A stretch of DNA of 44,252 nucleotides from an uncultured Oscillospiraceae bacterium (GTDB lineage: Bacteria; Bacillota; Clostridia; Oscillospirales; Oscillospiraceae): contig CANQII010000004.1 of the NCBI GenBank assembly GCA_947623875.1, forward strand, positions 1 to 44,252, written 5' to 3'. The notes under the pieces were generated by a model, which saw nothing but the letters and a program-made list of their open reading frames with translations, did not search any database and was not told where the DNA came from. Position numbers and translations under genes: made by a program. Below are positions 21,653 to 28,845 of the stretch, in pieces; position 1 is the first letter of the stretch; each line of letters starts with the position of its first letter.

Positions 21653-22495
21653 ATGGCGGCGACAATCATAGACGGAAAGGCCTTGGCCACCCAGGTGAAG
21701 GCGCAGGTGCGGGAAGAGGCGGCAAATCTCGCCCGGAAGCCCGGCCTGGCGGTGATTTTGGTGGGGGACAATCCCGCCTCAAGGGTGTATGTCACAAGCA
21801 AGCGGAAAGACTGCGAGGAGTGCGGCTTCCTCTCTGAGGAGTTTGCACTGCCGGCCACCACCACCCAGCAGGAACTGCTCACTCTCATAGACCAGCTGAA
21901 CCATCGCGCTGATATTGACGGCATTCTGTGCCAGCTGCCGCTGCCAAGGGGCCTCAATGAGCGGGAAGTGCTGCTGGCCATAGACCCTGCCAAGGATGTG
22001 GACTGCTTCCATCCTTATAATGTAGGGCTTCTCACCATTGGCGAGCCGCGGTTCCAGCCATGCACCCCCGGCGGCGTGATGGAGATGCTGAAGGCCTATG
22101 ACATCAACCCCGCAGGGAAGCGCTGCGTGGTATTGGGCCGCTCCAATATTGTGGGGAAGCCCATGGCACTGCTGCTGCTCCACGCCCACGGGACTGTCAC
22201 AGTATGCCACTCCAAGACTCCCAACATGGCAGAGCTGGCAGCGGAAGCGGATATCCTGGTGTCTGCTGTGGGGAAGACGGGATTGGTCACGGCAGACATG
22301 GTAAAGGAAGGCGCCGCGGTGATCGATGTGGCCATGAACCGGAACGAAGCCGGAAAGCTCTGCGGCGATGTGTGCTACGCCGAAGCCGCTGAGAAGGCCT
22401 CCTTTATTACACCGGTGCCCGGCGGGGTAGGGCCCATGACAAGGGCCATGCTGATGCGGAACACCCTCACCGCAGCCAGGATGCACCTCGGCTGA
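21653..22495 (+). CDS. folD: Bifunctional methylene-THF dehydrogenase/methenyl-THF cyclohydrolase FolD
   Basis: A 280-residue FolD. It interconverts 5,10-methylene-, 5,10-methenyl- and 10-formyl-tetrahydrofolate with NAD(P)+, supplying one-carbon units. Visible motifs: YVTSKRKDCEECGF with the catalytic Lys, GILCQLPLPRGL, PCTPGGVMEML and the nucleotide-binding VVLGRSNIVGKPMALLL, ending TPVPGGVGPMTRAMLMRNT. The ATG at 21653 is preceded by GAGGAGGAG. The 250-base leader holds nested RNA stems that may regulate it. Length and motifs are typical. Confidence 0.97.
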   Translation: MAATIIDGKALATQVKAQVREEAANLARKPGLAVILVGDNPASRVYVTSKRKDCEECGFLSEEFALPATTTQQELLTLIDQLNHRADIDGILCQLPLPRGLNEREVLLAIDPAKDVDCFHPYNVGLLTIGEPRFQPCTPGGVMEMLKAYDINPAGKRCVVLGRSNIVGKPMALLLLHAHGTVTVCHSKTPNMAELAAEADILVSAVGKTGLVTADMVKEGAAVIDVAMNRNEAGKLCGDVCYAEAAEKASFITPVPGGVGPMTRAMLMRNTLTAARMHLG

Positions 22496-22578
22496 CCGGC
22501 TGGGAAGACAACCGCTCTTGGCAAGGCAACCGGGCTGCAATCCATCTCACTCGACCTGCCGCACAAACATCCTCTCCC

Positions 22579-22611
22579 GATCCACGGGGCAGCCTCGCTG
22601 CCCCGTGGATC
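22579..22611 (+). terminator. Hairpin after folD
   Basis: A perfect 15-bp stem (22579-22593 with 22597-22611) with a CTC loop lies 84 bases after the folD stop. No T-run follows, so termination may be weak. The remainder of the 428-base gap up to the yceD start contains only the yceD promoter; a 64-codon open frame at 22675-22869 looks random. Confidence 0.55.
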
Positions 22612-22865
22612 GCCTTGCCCAATATCTTCCTTTCAGTATAACCGAGGCCGCAGGGGTGAACTGCCTCACTTGAGATGGACTATCTTGACCGGGAGAAAAT
22701 CGCCTTGTTCGGGAGAAACCGTCAAAGTGCTATGGGAAGACCCCAAAGATCTCGAAAAATTGGTGGTTCTTCTATGAGGAAAATTGGCGGGAGTTGTGGT
22801 AAACTACACCGGATCTGCTGGTGGAAGATTTCCCGGCGGAATTTCGGAAAAACCGAAAAAACCGT

Positions 22866-22894
22866 TTGACAGCGGCGGGGTAATTTGCTAAAAT
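22866..22894 (+). promoter_or_regulatory. Promoter of yceD-rpmF
   Basis: TTGACA (22866-22871) and TAAAAT (22889-22894) are 17 bases apart, about 30 bases before the chosen yceD start. The transcript would begin after the upstream in-frame codon at 22885, which supports the shorter protein. Confidence 0.8.
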
Positions 22895-22923
22895 GCCATC
22901 CGTGCCATAATGCGAGGTGTGTC

Positions 22924-23430
22924 ATGAGACTGGATTTGAAGCAGGTCGCCCGGGAGCCGGGCGCAATATTGCCCTTTTCCATGGACTTGGATCTGTCTGA
23001 TCTGGACTGGAACGGCGTGTCGTGCTTTACCCAACCCATCCATGTGGAAGGACGGGTGCGGAACATGGCCGGTGCGCTGCTGCTTACTGCCAGTCTTCAC
23101 ACTGTGCTGTCCCTGGTCTGTGACCGGTGTGCCAAACCCTTCACCCGTGAGAAAACGGTATCGTACGAGACGCTGCTGGACTTTGAACTGGCCAACGGCG
23201 AGAGCGATGACATCGTGCTCCTGGACGAAGACGGTACCCTGGAATTAGACGGGCTGATGCGGGACACCTTCCTGCTGGAGATGGACACGAAGAACCTCTG
23301 TGCAGAGGACTGCAAAGGGATTTGCCCCGGGTGCGGCGTAGATCTCAACGTAGAGCCGTGCCGATGCAAGAGGGAACCAGATCCCAGGCTGGCAAAGCTG
23401 GCCCAGCTGCTGCAAAGCGAGGATCGATGA
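22924..23430 (+). CDS. yceD: YceD/DUF177 family protein upstream of rpmF
   Basis: A 168-residue DUF177 protein, whose relatives sit directly before rpmF in most bacteria and have been linked to 23S rRNA accumulation or ribosome assembly. Four paired cysteines are visible: LVCDRCAKPF near the middle, and DCKGICPGCGVDLN with EPCRC near the end, a zinc-ribbon-like arrangement matching the family. The ATG at 22924 has GAGGTG eight bases upstream and follows the promoter at 22866-22894. A longer frame starting at 22885 overlaps the -10 box and is rejected. It is cotranscribed with rpmF, 32 bases downstream. Confidence 0.9.
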   Translation: MRLDLKQVAREPGAILPFSMDLDLSDLDWNGVSCFTQPIHVEGRVRNMAGALLLTASLHTVLSLVCDRCAKPFTREKTVSYETLLDFELANGESDDIVLLDEDGTLELDGLMRDTFLLEMDTKNLCAEDCKGICPGCGVDLNVEPCRCKREPDPRLAKLAQLLQSEDR

Positions 23431-23462
23431 GAACGCTTGAAGACCAATAAGGAGGTGTCAAT

Positions 23463-23642
23463 ATGGCCGTCCCTAAGAGTAAGATCTCAAAGCAGCGCAG
23501 AAATAAGCGCCGCAGTTCCGTTTGGAAGCTGGTGGCTCCTGCCGTGAGCAAGTGCCCGAATTGCGGCGCCCCGTGCCTGCCTCACCGGATGTGCAGGAAC
23601 TGCATGCAGTACAACGGACATGAGTTTAAGACCGAGGAGTAA
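23463..23642 (+). CDS. rpmF: 50S ribosomal protein bL32
   Basis: A 59-residue bL32 of the large subunit. It reads MAVPKSKISKQRRNKRRS at the start, a basic rRNA-binding stretch, then a zinc ribbon CPNCG...CRNC with four cysteines, and ends HEFKTEE. AAGGAGG lies just upstream of the ATG. The four-cysteine form needs zinc; no cysteine-free paralog is in this window. It follows yceD in the usual order and is closed by the terminator at 23650-23691. Confidence 0.96.
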   Translation: MAVPKSKISKQRRNKRRSSVWKLVAPAVSKCPNCGAPCLPHRMCRNCMQYNGHEFKTEE

Positions 23643-23649
23643 TGGAATT

Positions 23650-23697
23650 GGGCTGCCGATAAGCGACAATCGCTTGGAGGCGGTCCTTTTTCTTTCT
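23650..23697 (+). terminator. Terminator of yceD-rpmF
   Basis: GGGCTGCC (23650-23657) pairs with GGCGGTCC (23679-23686) with two wobbles, an inner AAGCGA/TCGCTT stem closes a CAA loop, and TTTTTCTTTCTC follows. It lies eight bases after the rpmF stop. Confidence 0.75.
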
Positions 23698-23850
23698 CAC
23701 AGTCTCCGCGGTTTTCCAATGCTCCGGGAATGGAGGGAAAACCGCGAAATTTTTCAAATATTCCCAAAAGAGTGCTGCATTCTGCACCCTTTTGTGGTAT
23801 CCTATAGAGCAGTTCCCGGGCTCGCGCCCGGCAGATGAGGAGGGACGTTC

Positions 23851-25179
23851 ATGGCGAAACCCCTGGTGGCCATCGTAGGGCGGCCGAACGTGGGAAAATC
23901 CATGTTGTTCAATAAATTAACCGGGAAGCGCCTGTCCATTGTAGAGGACACCCCGGGTGTGACGCGGGACCGACTGTACGCCGAGGCTGAGTGGCGGGGC
24001 AGAACCTTCCGGATCGTGGATACCGGCGGTATCGAACCGGGCACCGATGATCAGATCCTGGCGTTCATGCGGGAACAGGCGGAGATCGCCATCGAGTCCG
24101 CCGATGTCATCGTCTTTGTCTGCGACATCCGCACCGGTATGACCGCCGCCGATCAGGAAGTGGCCAATATGCTTCAGCGCTCCGGAAAGCCGGTGGTGCT
24201 GGCGGTGAATAAGATGGACTCCACCGGCCACACGGATCCCGATATCTATGAGTTCTACAACCTGGGCCTGGGGGATCCCTATCCGGTGTCTGCCGTCCAC
24301 GGCCACGGCACCGGCGATCTCCTGGACGCCTGCAACCAGTACTTTCCCCCGGAAGAGGAGGAAGGGGAAGAGGAAGATGTGGTCAAGGTGGCCATCATCG
24401 GCAAGCCCAACGTGGGCAAATCCTCTCTGGTGAACCGGATTCTCGGGGAAGAGCGGGTGATTGTCTCCGATGTGGCGGGCACCACCCGGGATGCGGTGGA
24501 CACCTACTTTGAGAACGATCACGGCAAGTACCTCATCATCGATACCGCCGGCATGCGAAAGCGCTCCAAGGTGGACGATCGGGTGGAGAAGTTCTCCGTC
24601 CTTCGGGCTGCCATGGCCATTGAGCGCAGTGACGTCTGTGTCATCATGCTGGACGGCAGGGACGGGGTAACCGAGCAGGATACCAAGGTTGCCGGCATGG
24701 CCCATGATGCGGGCAAGGCCTGCGTCATCGTGGTGAACAAGTGGGACATCGTAGAGAAGGACGACAAGACCATGCAGCGGATGGAGGAGTCCATCCGCCG
24801 GGACCTCTCCTATATGACCTACGCCCCCATTCTCTTCATCTCCGCCCTCACGGGACAGCGGACAGACCGCCTCTTCGACTATATCGATGCGGTCTATCAG
24901 AAGTCTGTGCTCCGGATCCCCACCGGCATGCTGAACGAGGTGCTCTCAGACGCCCAGGCCCGTGTCCAGCCCCCTACAGACAAGGGCCGGCGGCTGAAGA
25001 TCTTCTATATGACCCAGGTAGGGGTGAAACCGCCCCACTTTGTGATCTTCTGCAACGATTCCCGGCTCTTCCACTTCTCCTATCAGCGCTATATCGAGAA
25101 CCAGATCCGCAGTACCTTCGATCTCACCGGGACCCCTGTTCGCATCACCATCCGCCAACGGGGCGACAAGGAGGAATGA
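23851..25179 (+). CDS. der: Ribosome-associated GTPase Der (EngA)
   Basis: A 442-residue Der/EngA with two GTPase domains in tandem, needed for 50S subunit maturation. First domain: GRPNVGKS (residues 10-17), DTGGIEPGT, NKMD. Second domain: GKPNVGKSSLVNR, DTAGMRKRSK, NKWD. A C-terminal KH-like domain follows (RRLKIFYMTQVGVKPPHFVIF is its signature region; shorter blocks GVKPPHFV and FSYQRYIENQIR are clear). It starts 27 bases past a possible -10 element; the promoter is not clear. It is followed after three bases by plsY and then gpsA, a Firmicutes order that groups ribosome assembly with phospholipid synthesis. Confidence 0.97.
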   Translation: MAKPLVAIVGRPNVGKSMLFNKLTGKRLSIVEDTPGVTRDRLYAEAEWRGRTFRIVDTGGIEPGTDDQILAFMREQAEIAIESADVIVFVCDIRTGMTAADQEVANMLQRSGKPVVLAVNKMDSTGHTDPDIYEFYNLGLGDPYPVSAVHGHGTGDLLDACNQYFPPEEEEGEEEDVVKVAIIGKPNVGKSSLVNRILGEERVIVSDVAGTTRDAVDTYFENDHGKYLIIDTAGMRKRSKVDDRVEKFSVLRAAMAIERSDVCVIMLDGRDGVTEQDTKVAGMAHDAGKACVIVVNKWDIVEKDDKTMQRMEESIRRDLSYMTYAPILFISALTGQRTDRLFDYIDAVYQKSVLRIPTGMLNEVLSDAQARVQPPTDKGRRLKIFYMTQVGVKPPHFVIFCNDSRLFHFSYQRYIENQIRSTFDLTGTPVRITIRQRGDKEE

Positions 25180-25182
25180 GCC

Positions 25183-26346
25183 ATGTTTTCTCACTTTCTT
25201 ACCGACGCCGGCGTAGAAGCATACTGGCTTCTCATCGCGGCAGTGGGAATCGGCGCGATTTCCTATTTCCTGGGCTGTTTTAACGGATCCGCCATGATCT
25301 CCCGGTATATCCTCCGGGACGACATCCGCAATCACGGCAGCGGCAATGCGGGCCTCACCAACTTCTACCGCACCTTCGGCGGACCGCTCACCTTTGCGGT
25401 GATCGCCTCGGATGCGGTGAAGGCCATTATCGCCATCCTCTTTGCCAGCTATATCGGGGGCCTGATGTCCCCGGAACTCATCGTGCCGGCAAAGTACTGG
25501 GCGGGGACGTTCTGCCTTCTGGGCCACATCTTCCCCTTTAACTTCCAGTTCAAAGGGGGAAAGGGGATTCTCTCCGGCGGCACCATTATCATCATGATGG
25601 ACTGGCGGATCGCCCTTGCGGCCTGGGCAGTGTTCATGATCCTGGCCATCAGCACGAAATACGTGTCTCTGGGCTCCTGCTGCGCTGCGGCCACCTTTCC
25701 CATCAGCACCTTCCTGGTATTTCGGGACGGCTTCTGCACCGTCCTCGCCATCTTCCTGGCGGGCCTTGTGATCTGGAAGCATAGGGGGAACATCCAGCGC
25801 CTTCTCAACGGCACGGAATCCAAGTTCTCCTTCCACCGGAAGCAGGAGGCCACGAAAGATACCGGCGAGAAATGGGCTACCAACAAGCCGGTGAAGGATA
25901 TGATCGAAGAGGAAGACGAGGAAGCGGCGTCTGCCGCCGAGCATCAGGACAGCAGTGCACCGGAAGATACGGGCGGAGCAGCAGTGGATGCTCCTGCAGA
26001 AAATGAGAGCACTGCGGATACGGAAGTGCCGGCAGAGAAGTCTGCACCCGAGAAGCCAGTACCGGAGCAATCTGCACCCGAGAAAGCCGCTGAGGAGAAG
26101 AAGTCTGGGGCCAAGAAACAGGACCAGCAGAAGAAATCCTCCAGCGGCATGGAGACCAAAGTGATCACCATCGATGCCAAGAAGGGCGGCAGCAAGAAGA
26201 ACTCCAATGGGTCTGGCAAGTCTTCCGGGAAGTCCAACTCCAACAAGGGCGGCTCCGGCAAGAACAGCGGCAGCAGCAACAGCGGCAAGAAGTCTGGCGG
26301 CAAGTCCAACAAGAACCACGGCAAAAAGGGAGGCGGCAAGACTTGA
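25183..26346 (+). CDS. plsY: Glycerol-3-phosphate acyltransferase PlsY with long disordered tail
   Basis: A 387-residue protein whose first ~205 residues are PlsY, the membrane acyltransferase that makes lysophosphatidic acid from acyl-phosphate and glycerol-3-phosphate. Motifs: GSGNAGLTNFYRTFG (the S-G-N-x-G-x-T-N-x-x-R block) and FKGGKGILSGG, within five hydrophobic segments. Typical PlsY ends near residue 200. Here ~180 more residues follow: first acidic (EEEDEEAASAAEH), then repeats of PEK/APEK type, then a Lys/Ser/Gly/Asn-rich stretch (KSSGKSNSNKGGSGKNSG). The tail is likely cytoplasmic and unstructured. It lies three bases after der, and its stop overlaps the TTG start of gpsA, which makes glycerol-3-phosphate, its substrate. 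The tail's role is unknown. Confidence 0.92.
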   Translation: MFSHFLTDAGVEAYWLLIAAVGIGAISYFLGCFNGSAMISRYILRDDIRNHGSGNAGLTNFYRTFGGPLTFAVIASDAVKAIIAILFASYIGGLMSPELIVPAKYWAGTFCLLGHIFPFNFQFKGGKGILSGGTIIIMMDWRIALAAWAVFMILAISTKYVSLGSCCAAATFPISTFLVFRDGFCTVLAIFLAGLVIWKHRGNIQRLLNGTESKFSFHRKQEATKDTGEKWATNKPVKDMIEEEDEEAASAAEHQDSSAPEDTGGAAVDAPAENESTADTEVPAEKSAPEKPVPEQSAPEKAAEEKKSGAKKQDQQKKSSSGMETKVITIDAKKGGSKKNSNGSGKSSGKSNSNKGGSGKNSGSSNSGKKSGGKSNKNHGKKGGGKT

Positions 26347-27353
26347 GAGCTGCAGTGATCGGCAGCGGTGCCTGGGGCACTGCGCTGGCCATGGTGCTGC
26401 TGCAGAACGGCCATGAGGCCGTTCTCTGGAGCTACACCAAAGAGGAGAGCGAGGCCATCCGCACCCGGGGAGAGAATCCCATGCTGCCTGGGGTCCCCAT
26501 CCCGGATAAGCTCCAGCTCACCTGGGATCTCCAATGTGCCAAAGATTGTGAAGTGGTGGTCCTTGCCACCCCGTCCTTTGCGGTGCGCAGCACCGCAAAG
26601 GCACTCCACGATGTACTGCCCCCCAAGGTGCCGGTGATCCTGGTGTCCAAGGGAATTGAGAAGAACACCTCGCTGCTGCTCCACCAGGTGGCAGAGCAGG
26701 AACTGCAGGGCGGACATCCAGTGGTGGTGCTGTCTGGGCCATCCCACGCAGAAGAGGTGGGCCGTGGGGTACCCACAGCGGTGGTGGTGGCCTCGGAGGA
26801 CCGGCAGGCGGCGGAGCTGGCCCAGGACCTCTTTATGAACAGCCGCTTCCGCATCTATACATCCCCGGACATCATCGGGGTAGAGATCGGCGCGGCCCTG
26901 AAAAACGTCATCGCCCTCTGTGCCGGCTGCTGCGATGGCATGGGCTTTGGGGACAACACCAAGGCCATGCTCATGACCAGGGGTCTCACGGAGATCGCCC
27001 GCCTTGGTGTGGCCATGGGTGCTCGGAAAGAGACCTTTGCGGGCCTCGCCGGTGTGGGAGACCTGATCGTCACCTGCACCTCCATGCACTCCCGGAATCG
27101 CCGGGCAGGAATTCTGCTGGGCAAAGGGAAGACCATTCAAGAGGCCATGGAGGAGCTGGGCGGCGCGGTGGTAGAGGGATACTTCGCCGCTGCCAGTGCC
27201 CGGGAGATGGCAGAGAAGGCCGGGGTCGAGATGCCCATCGTCTCCGGCGCCTGCGCGGTACTCTATGAGGGGATGGATCCCCATATGGTGCTGCAACAGC
27301 TCATGTGCCGGGAGAAGCGGGGCGAACTGGAAGAAGAGCAGAGCTGGATCTGA
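26343..27353 (+). CDS. gpsA: Glycerol-3-phosphate dehydrogenase [NAD(P)+] GpsA
   Basis: A 336-residue GpsA that reduces dihydroxyacetone phosphate to glycerol-3-phosphate for phospholipid synthesis. The N-terminal Rossmann loop reads VIGSGAWGTALA. SGPSHAEEVGRG, the catalytic-lysine region GAALKNVIALCAG and TRGLTEIARLG are family blocks. The TTG start at 26343 overlaps the plsY stop (TTGA), so the two are coupled and the product feeds PlsY directly. A terminator follows at 27387-27417. Length is standard. Confidence 0.96.
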   Translation: MRAAVIGSGAWGTALAMVLLQNGHEAVLWSYTKEESEAIRTRGENPMLPGVPIPDKLQLTWDLQCAKDCEVVVLATPSFAVRSTAKALHDVLPPKVPVILVSKGIEKNTSLLLHQVAEQELQGGHPVVVLSGPSHAEEVGRGVPTAVVVASEDRQAAELAQDLFMNSRFRIYTSPDIIGVEIGAALKNVIALCAGCCDGMGFGDNTKAMLMTRGLTEIARLGVAMGARKETFAGLAGVGDLIVTCTSMHSRNRRAGILLGKGKTIQEAMEELGGAVVEGYFAAASAREMAEKAGVEMPIVSGACAVLYEGMDPHMVLQQLMCREKRGELEEEQSWI

Positions 27354-27386
27354 GAAGGCTTCCCAATACTGACGGACAGACAATGG

Positions 27387-27422
27387 CGCCCGGCCGCATC
27401 AAGGATACGGCCGGGCGTTTCC
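27387..27422 (+). terminator. Terminator of der-plsY-gpsA
   Basis: CGCCCGGCCG (27387-27396) and CGGCCGGGCG (27408-27417) form a perfect 10-bp stem with an 11-base loop followed by TTTCCT. It lies 33 bases after gpsA and faces the rpmB terminator from the other strand. Confidence 0.7.
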
Positions 27423-27453
27423 TGCCTGAAGAAAAAGCGCTGATTGGTGAGGG

Positions 27454-27489
27454 GAAAAGAAAACACCCCGCACCAGCGGTACGAGGTGT
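27454..27489 (-). terminator. Terminator of rpmB
   Basis: A 12-bp stem (27463-27474 with 27478-27489, including G-U pairs) with a three-base loop is followed on the minus strand by TTTTCTTTT. It lies 15 bases after the rpmB stop and is a textbook Rho-independent terminator. Confidence 0.85.
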
Positions 27490-27504
27490 CTTTGTCTCCA
27501 TGAA

Positions 27505-27693
27505 TTACACAGCGCGGGTAACCTTGCCGGAACGGAGGCAGCGGGTGCATACGTAGACGTGACGGGGAGCGCCATCCACCACAGCCTTGACCCGCTTTAC
27601 ATTGGGCTTCCAGGGGCGGTTGGAACGACGGTGGGAGTGAGATACCTGGATCCCAAAGTTCACGCCTTTGCCGCAGAACTCGCACTTGGCCAT
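27505..27693 (-). CDS. rpmB: 50S ribosomal protein bL28
   Basis: A 62-residue bL28 of the large subunit. MAKCEFCGKGVNFGIQVSHS is the conserved N-terminus, and a second pair of cysteines appears in VCTRCLRSGKV, forming the zinc-binding four-Cys version. GGAGG precedes the ATG. It is a single-gene unit with its own promoter (27746-27774) and terminator, convergent with der-plsY-gpsA and divergent from hprK. Confidence 0.97.
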   Translation of the reverse strand: MAKCEFCGKGVNFGIQVSHSHRRSNRPWKPNVKRVKAVVDGAPRHVYVCTRCLRSGKVTRAV

Positions 27694-27745
27694 ATTGACA
27701 AACCTCCTCGCTGGTTAGAAATCGCTTGGTCGCGTTAACCCCGCT

Positions 27746-27774
27746 ATACTAGCAGATTGCGCCGATAAAATCAA
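27746..27774 (-). promoter_or_regulatory. rpmB promoter
   Basis: On the minus strand TTGATT (27769-27774) and TAGTAT (27746-27751) are 17 bases apart, about 53 bases before the rpmB start. For hprK on the other strand, TACAAT at 27822-27827 is a possible -10 with only a poly-T -35 region. Confidence 0.6.
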
Positions 27775-27859
27775 GAGTCAAATTCCCGGAATCTGCACTT
27801 TTTTTTCAGCCGTTTCTGTGCTACAATAGCTCATTCCATCAGAGGGGAGGCTGGGTGCC

Positions 27860-28804
27860 TTGGCAGAGAAAAGGGCAATTGCTCTGGGCACCATCATAGA
27901 CCGATTTCACTTGGAGGTGCTCTACGGCCCGGACAACTACCGGGACCGGAAGATTTCCATCGAGCATGTGGACCGTCCCGGACTGCAGCTCACCGGATAT
28001 TTCGACTACTTTGACCGCGAACGGATTCAGCTCATCGGACTGGTAGAGACGTCGTATTTGAAGGGGCTCACCGCAGAGGAGCGGGAGCAGCGCTTTGATC
28101 AGCTGTTCTCCTATCATCCGCCGGCGGTGATCTTCGCCCGGAATCTGGAGCCCTATCCGGAGTGCATGGCCATGGCCCAGAAGCACGGCCAGGTGATCCT
28201 CCGCAGCGGCGAGAACACGGCGGACATCATGAGCACCATGATCGCCTTTCTGCGGATGGCATTATCTCCTACCATCACCCGTCCCGGGGTGCTGGTGGAG
28301 GTATACGGCGAGGGCGTCATGCTCACGGGAGAGTCCGGCATCGGCAAGAGCGAGACGGCCATTGAGCTTGTGAAGCGCGGCCACCGGCTCATCGCAGACG
28401 ACGCAGTGGAGATCCGCAGAACGCCGGACCACACCCTCATCGGCACAGCGCCGGAGCTGATTCGGCACTACATCGAGCTCCGGGGCATCGGCGTGGTGGA
28501 CATCCGGGCCCTCTTCGGCATGTCTGCTGTGAACTTTGATAGCACCATAGACCTGATCATCCGGCTGGAGAACTGGGTGGAAGGGAAGCTTTACGACCGT
28601 CTCGGCACCGACGACCTCTTTACCACCATGCTGGGGGTGGAGGTGCGCACCATCACCATCCCGGTGAAGCCCGGACGGAACCTGGCGGCGATCATCGAAG
28701 TGGCGGCTATGAACAACCGCAACCGGCAGATGGGGTACAACGCCGCGCTGGAGTTCTCCAGAAAGGTGGACCAGCACATCAACCAGCAGGCTGGCTTGCT
28801 GTGA
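27860..28804 (+). CDS. hprK: HPr kinase/phosphorylase
   Basis: A 314-residue HprK/P. It phosphorylates Ser46 of HPr when glycolytic intermediates are high and removes the phosphate otherwise, which drives CcpA-dependent catabolite control in Firmicutes. The C-terminal kinase domain has Walker A GESGIGKS at 157-164, the catalytic Asp pair in IADDAVEIR, and the family signature RGIGVVDIRALFG. The N-terminal domain spans residues 1-~130. The TTG at 27860 is used, with GGGGAGG nine bases upstream. glmS follows after 41 bases. Confidence 0.95.
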   Translation: MAEKRAIALGTIIDRFHLEVLYGPDNYRDRKISIEHVDRPGLQLTGYFDYFDRERIQLIGLVETSYLKGLTAEEREQRFDQLFSYHPPAVIFARNLEPYPECMAMAQKHGQVILRSGENTADIMSTMIAFLRMALSPTITRPGVLVEVYGEGVMLTGESGIGKSETAIELVKRGHRLIADDAVEIRRTPDHTLIGTAPELIRHYIELRGIGVVDIRALFGMSAVNFDSTIDLIIRLENWVEGKLYDRLGTDDLFTTMLGVEVRTITIPVKPGRNLAAIIEVAAMNNRNRQMGYNAALEFSRKVDQHINQQAGLL

Positions 28805-28845
28805 TCTGAACTGATATTCTGATAGGTATTTAGGAGTGATGTTCC

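Noticed and set aside
22675-22869. 64-codon ORF between folD and yceD
   Set aside because: No ribosome binding site, basic random-looking sequence, and it runs into the yceD promoter.
23780-23815. Promoter before der (TATCCT/TATAGA elements)
   Set aside because: No acceptable -35 box at the right distance; evidence too weak to list as a feature.
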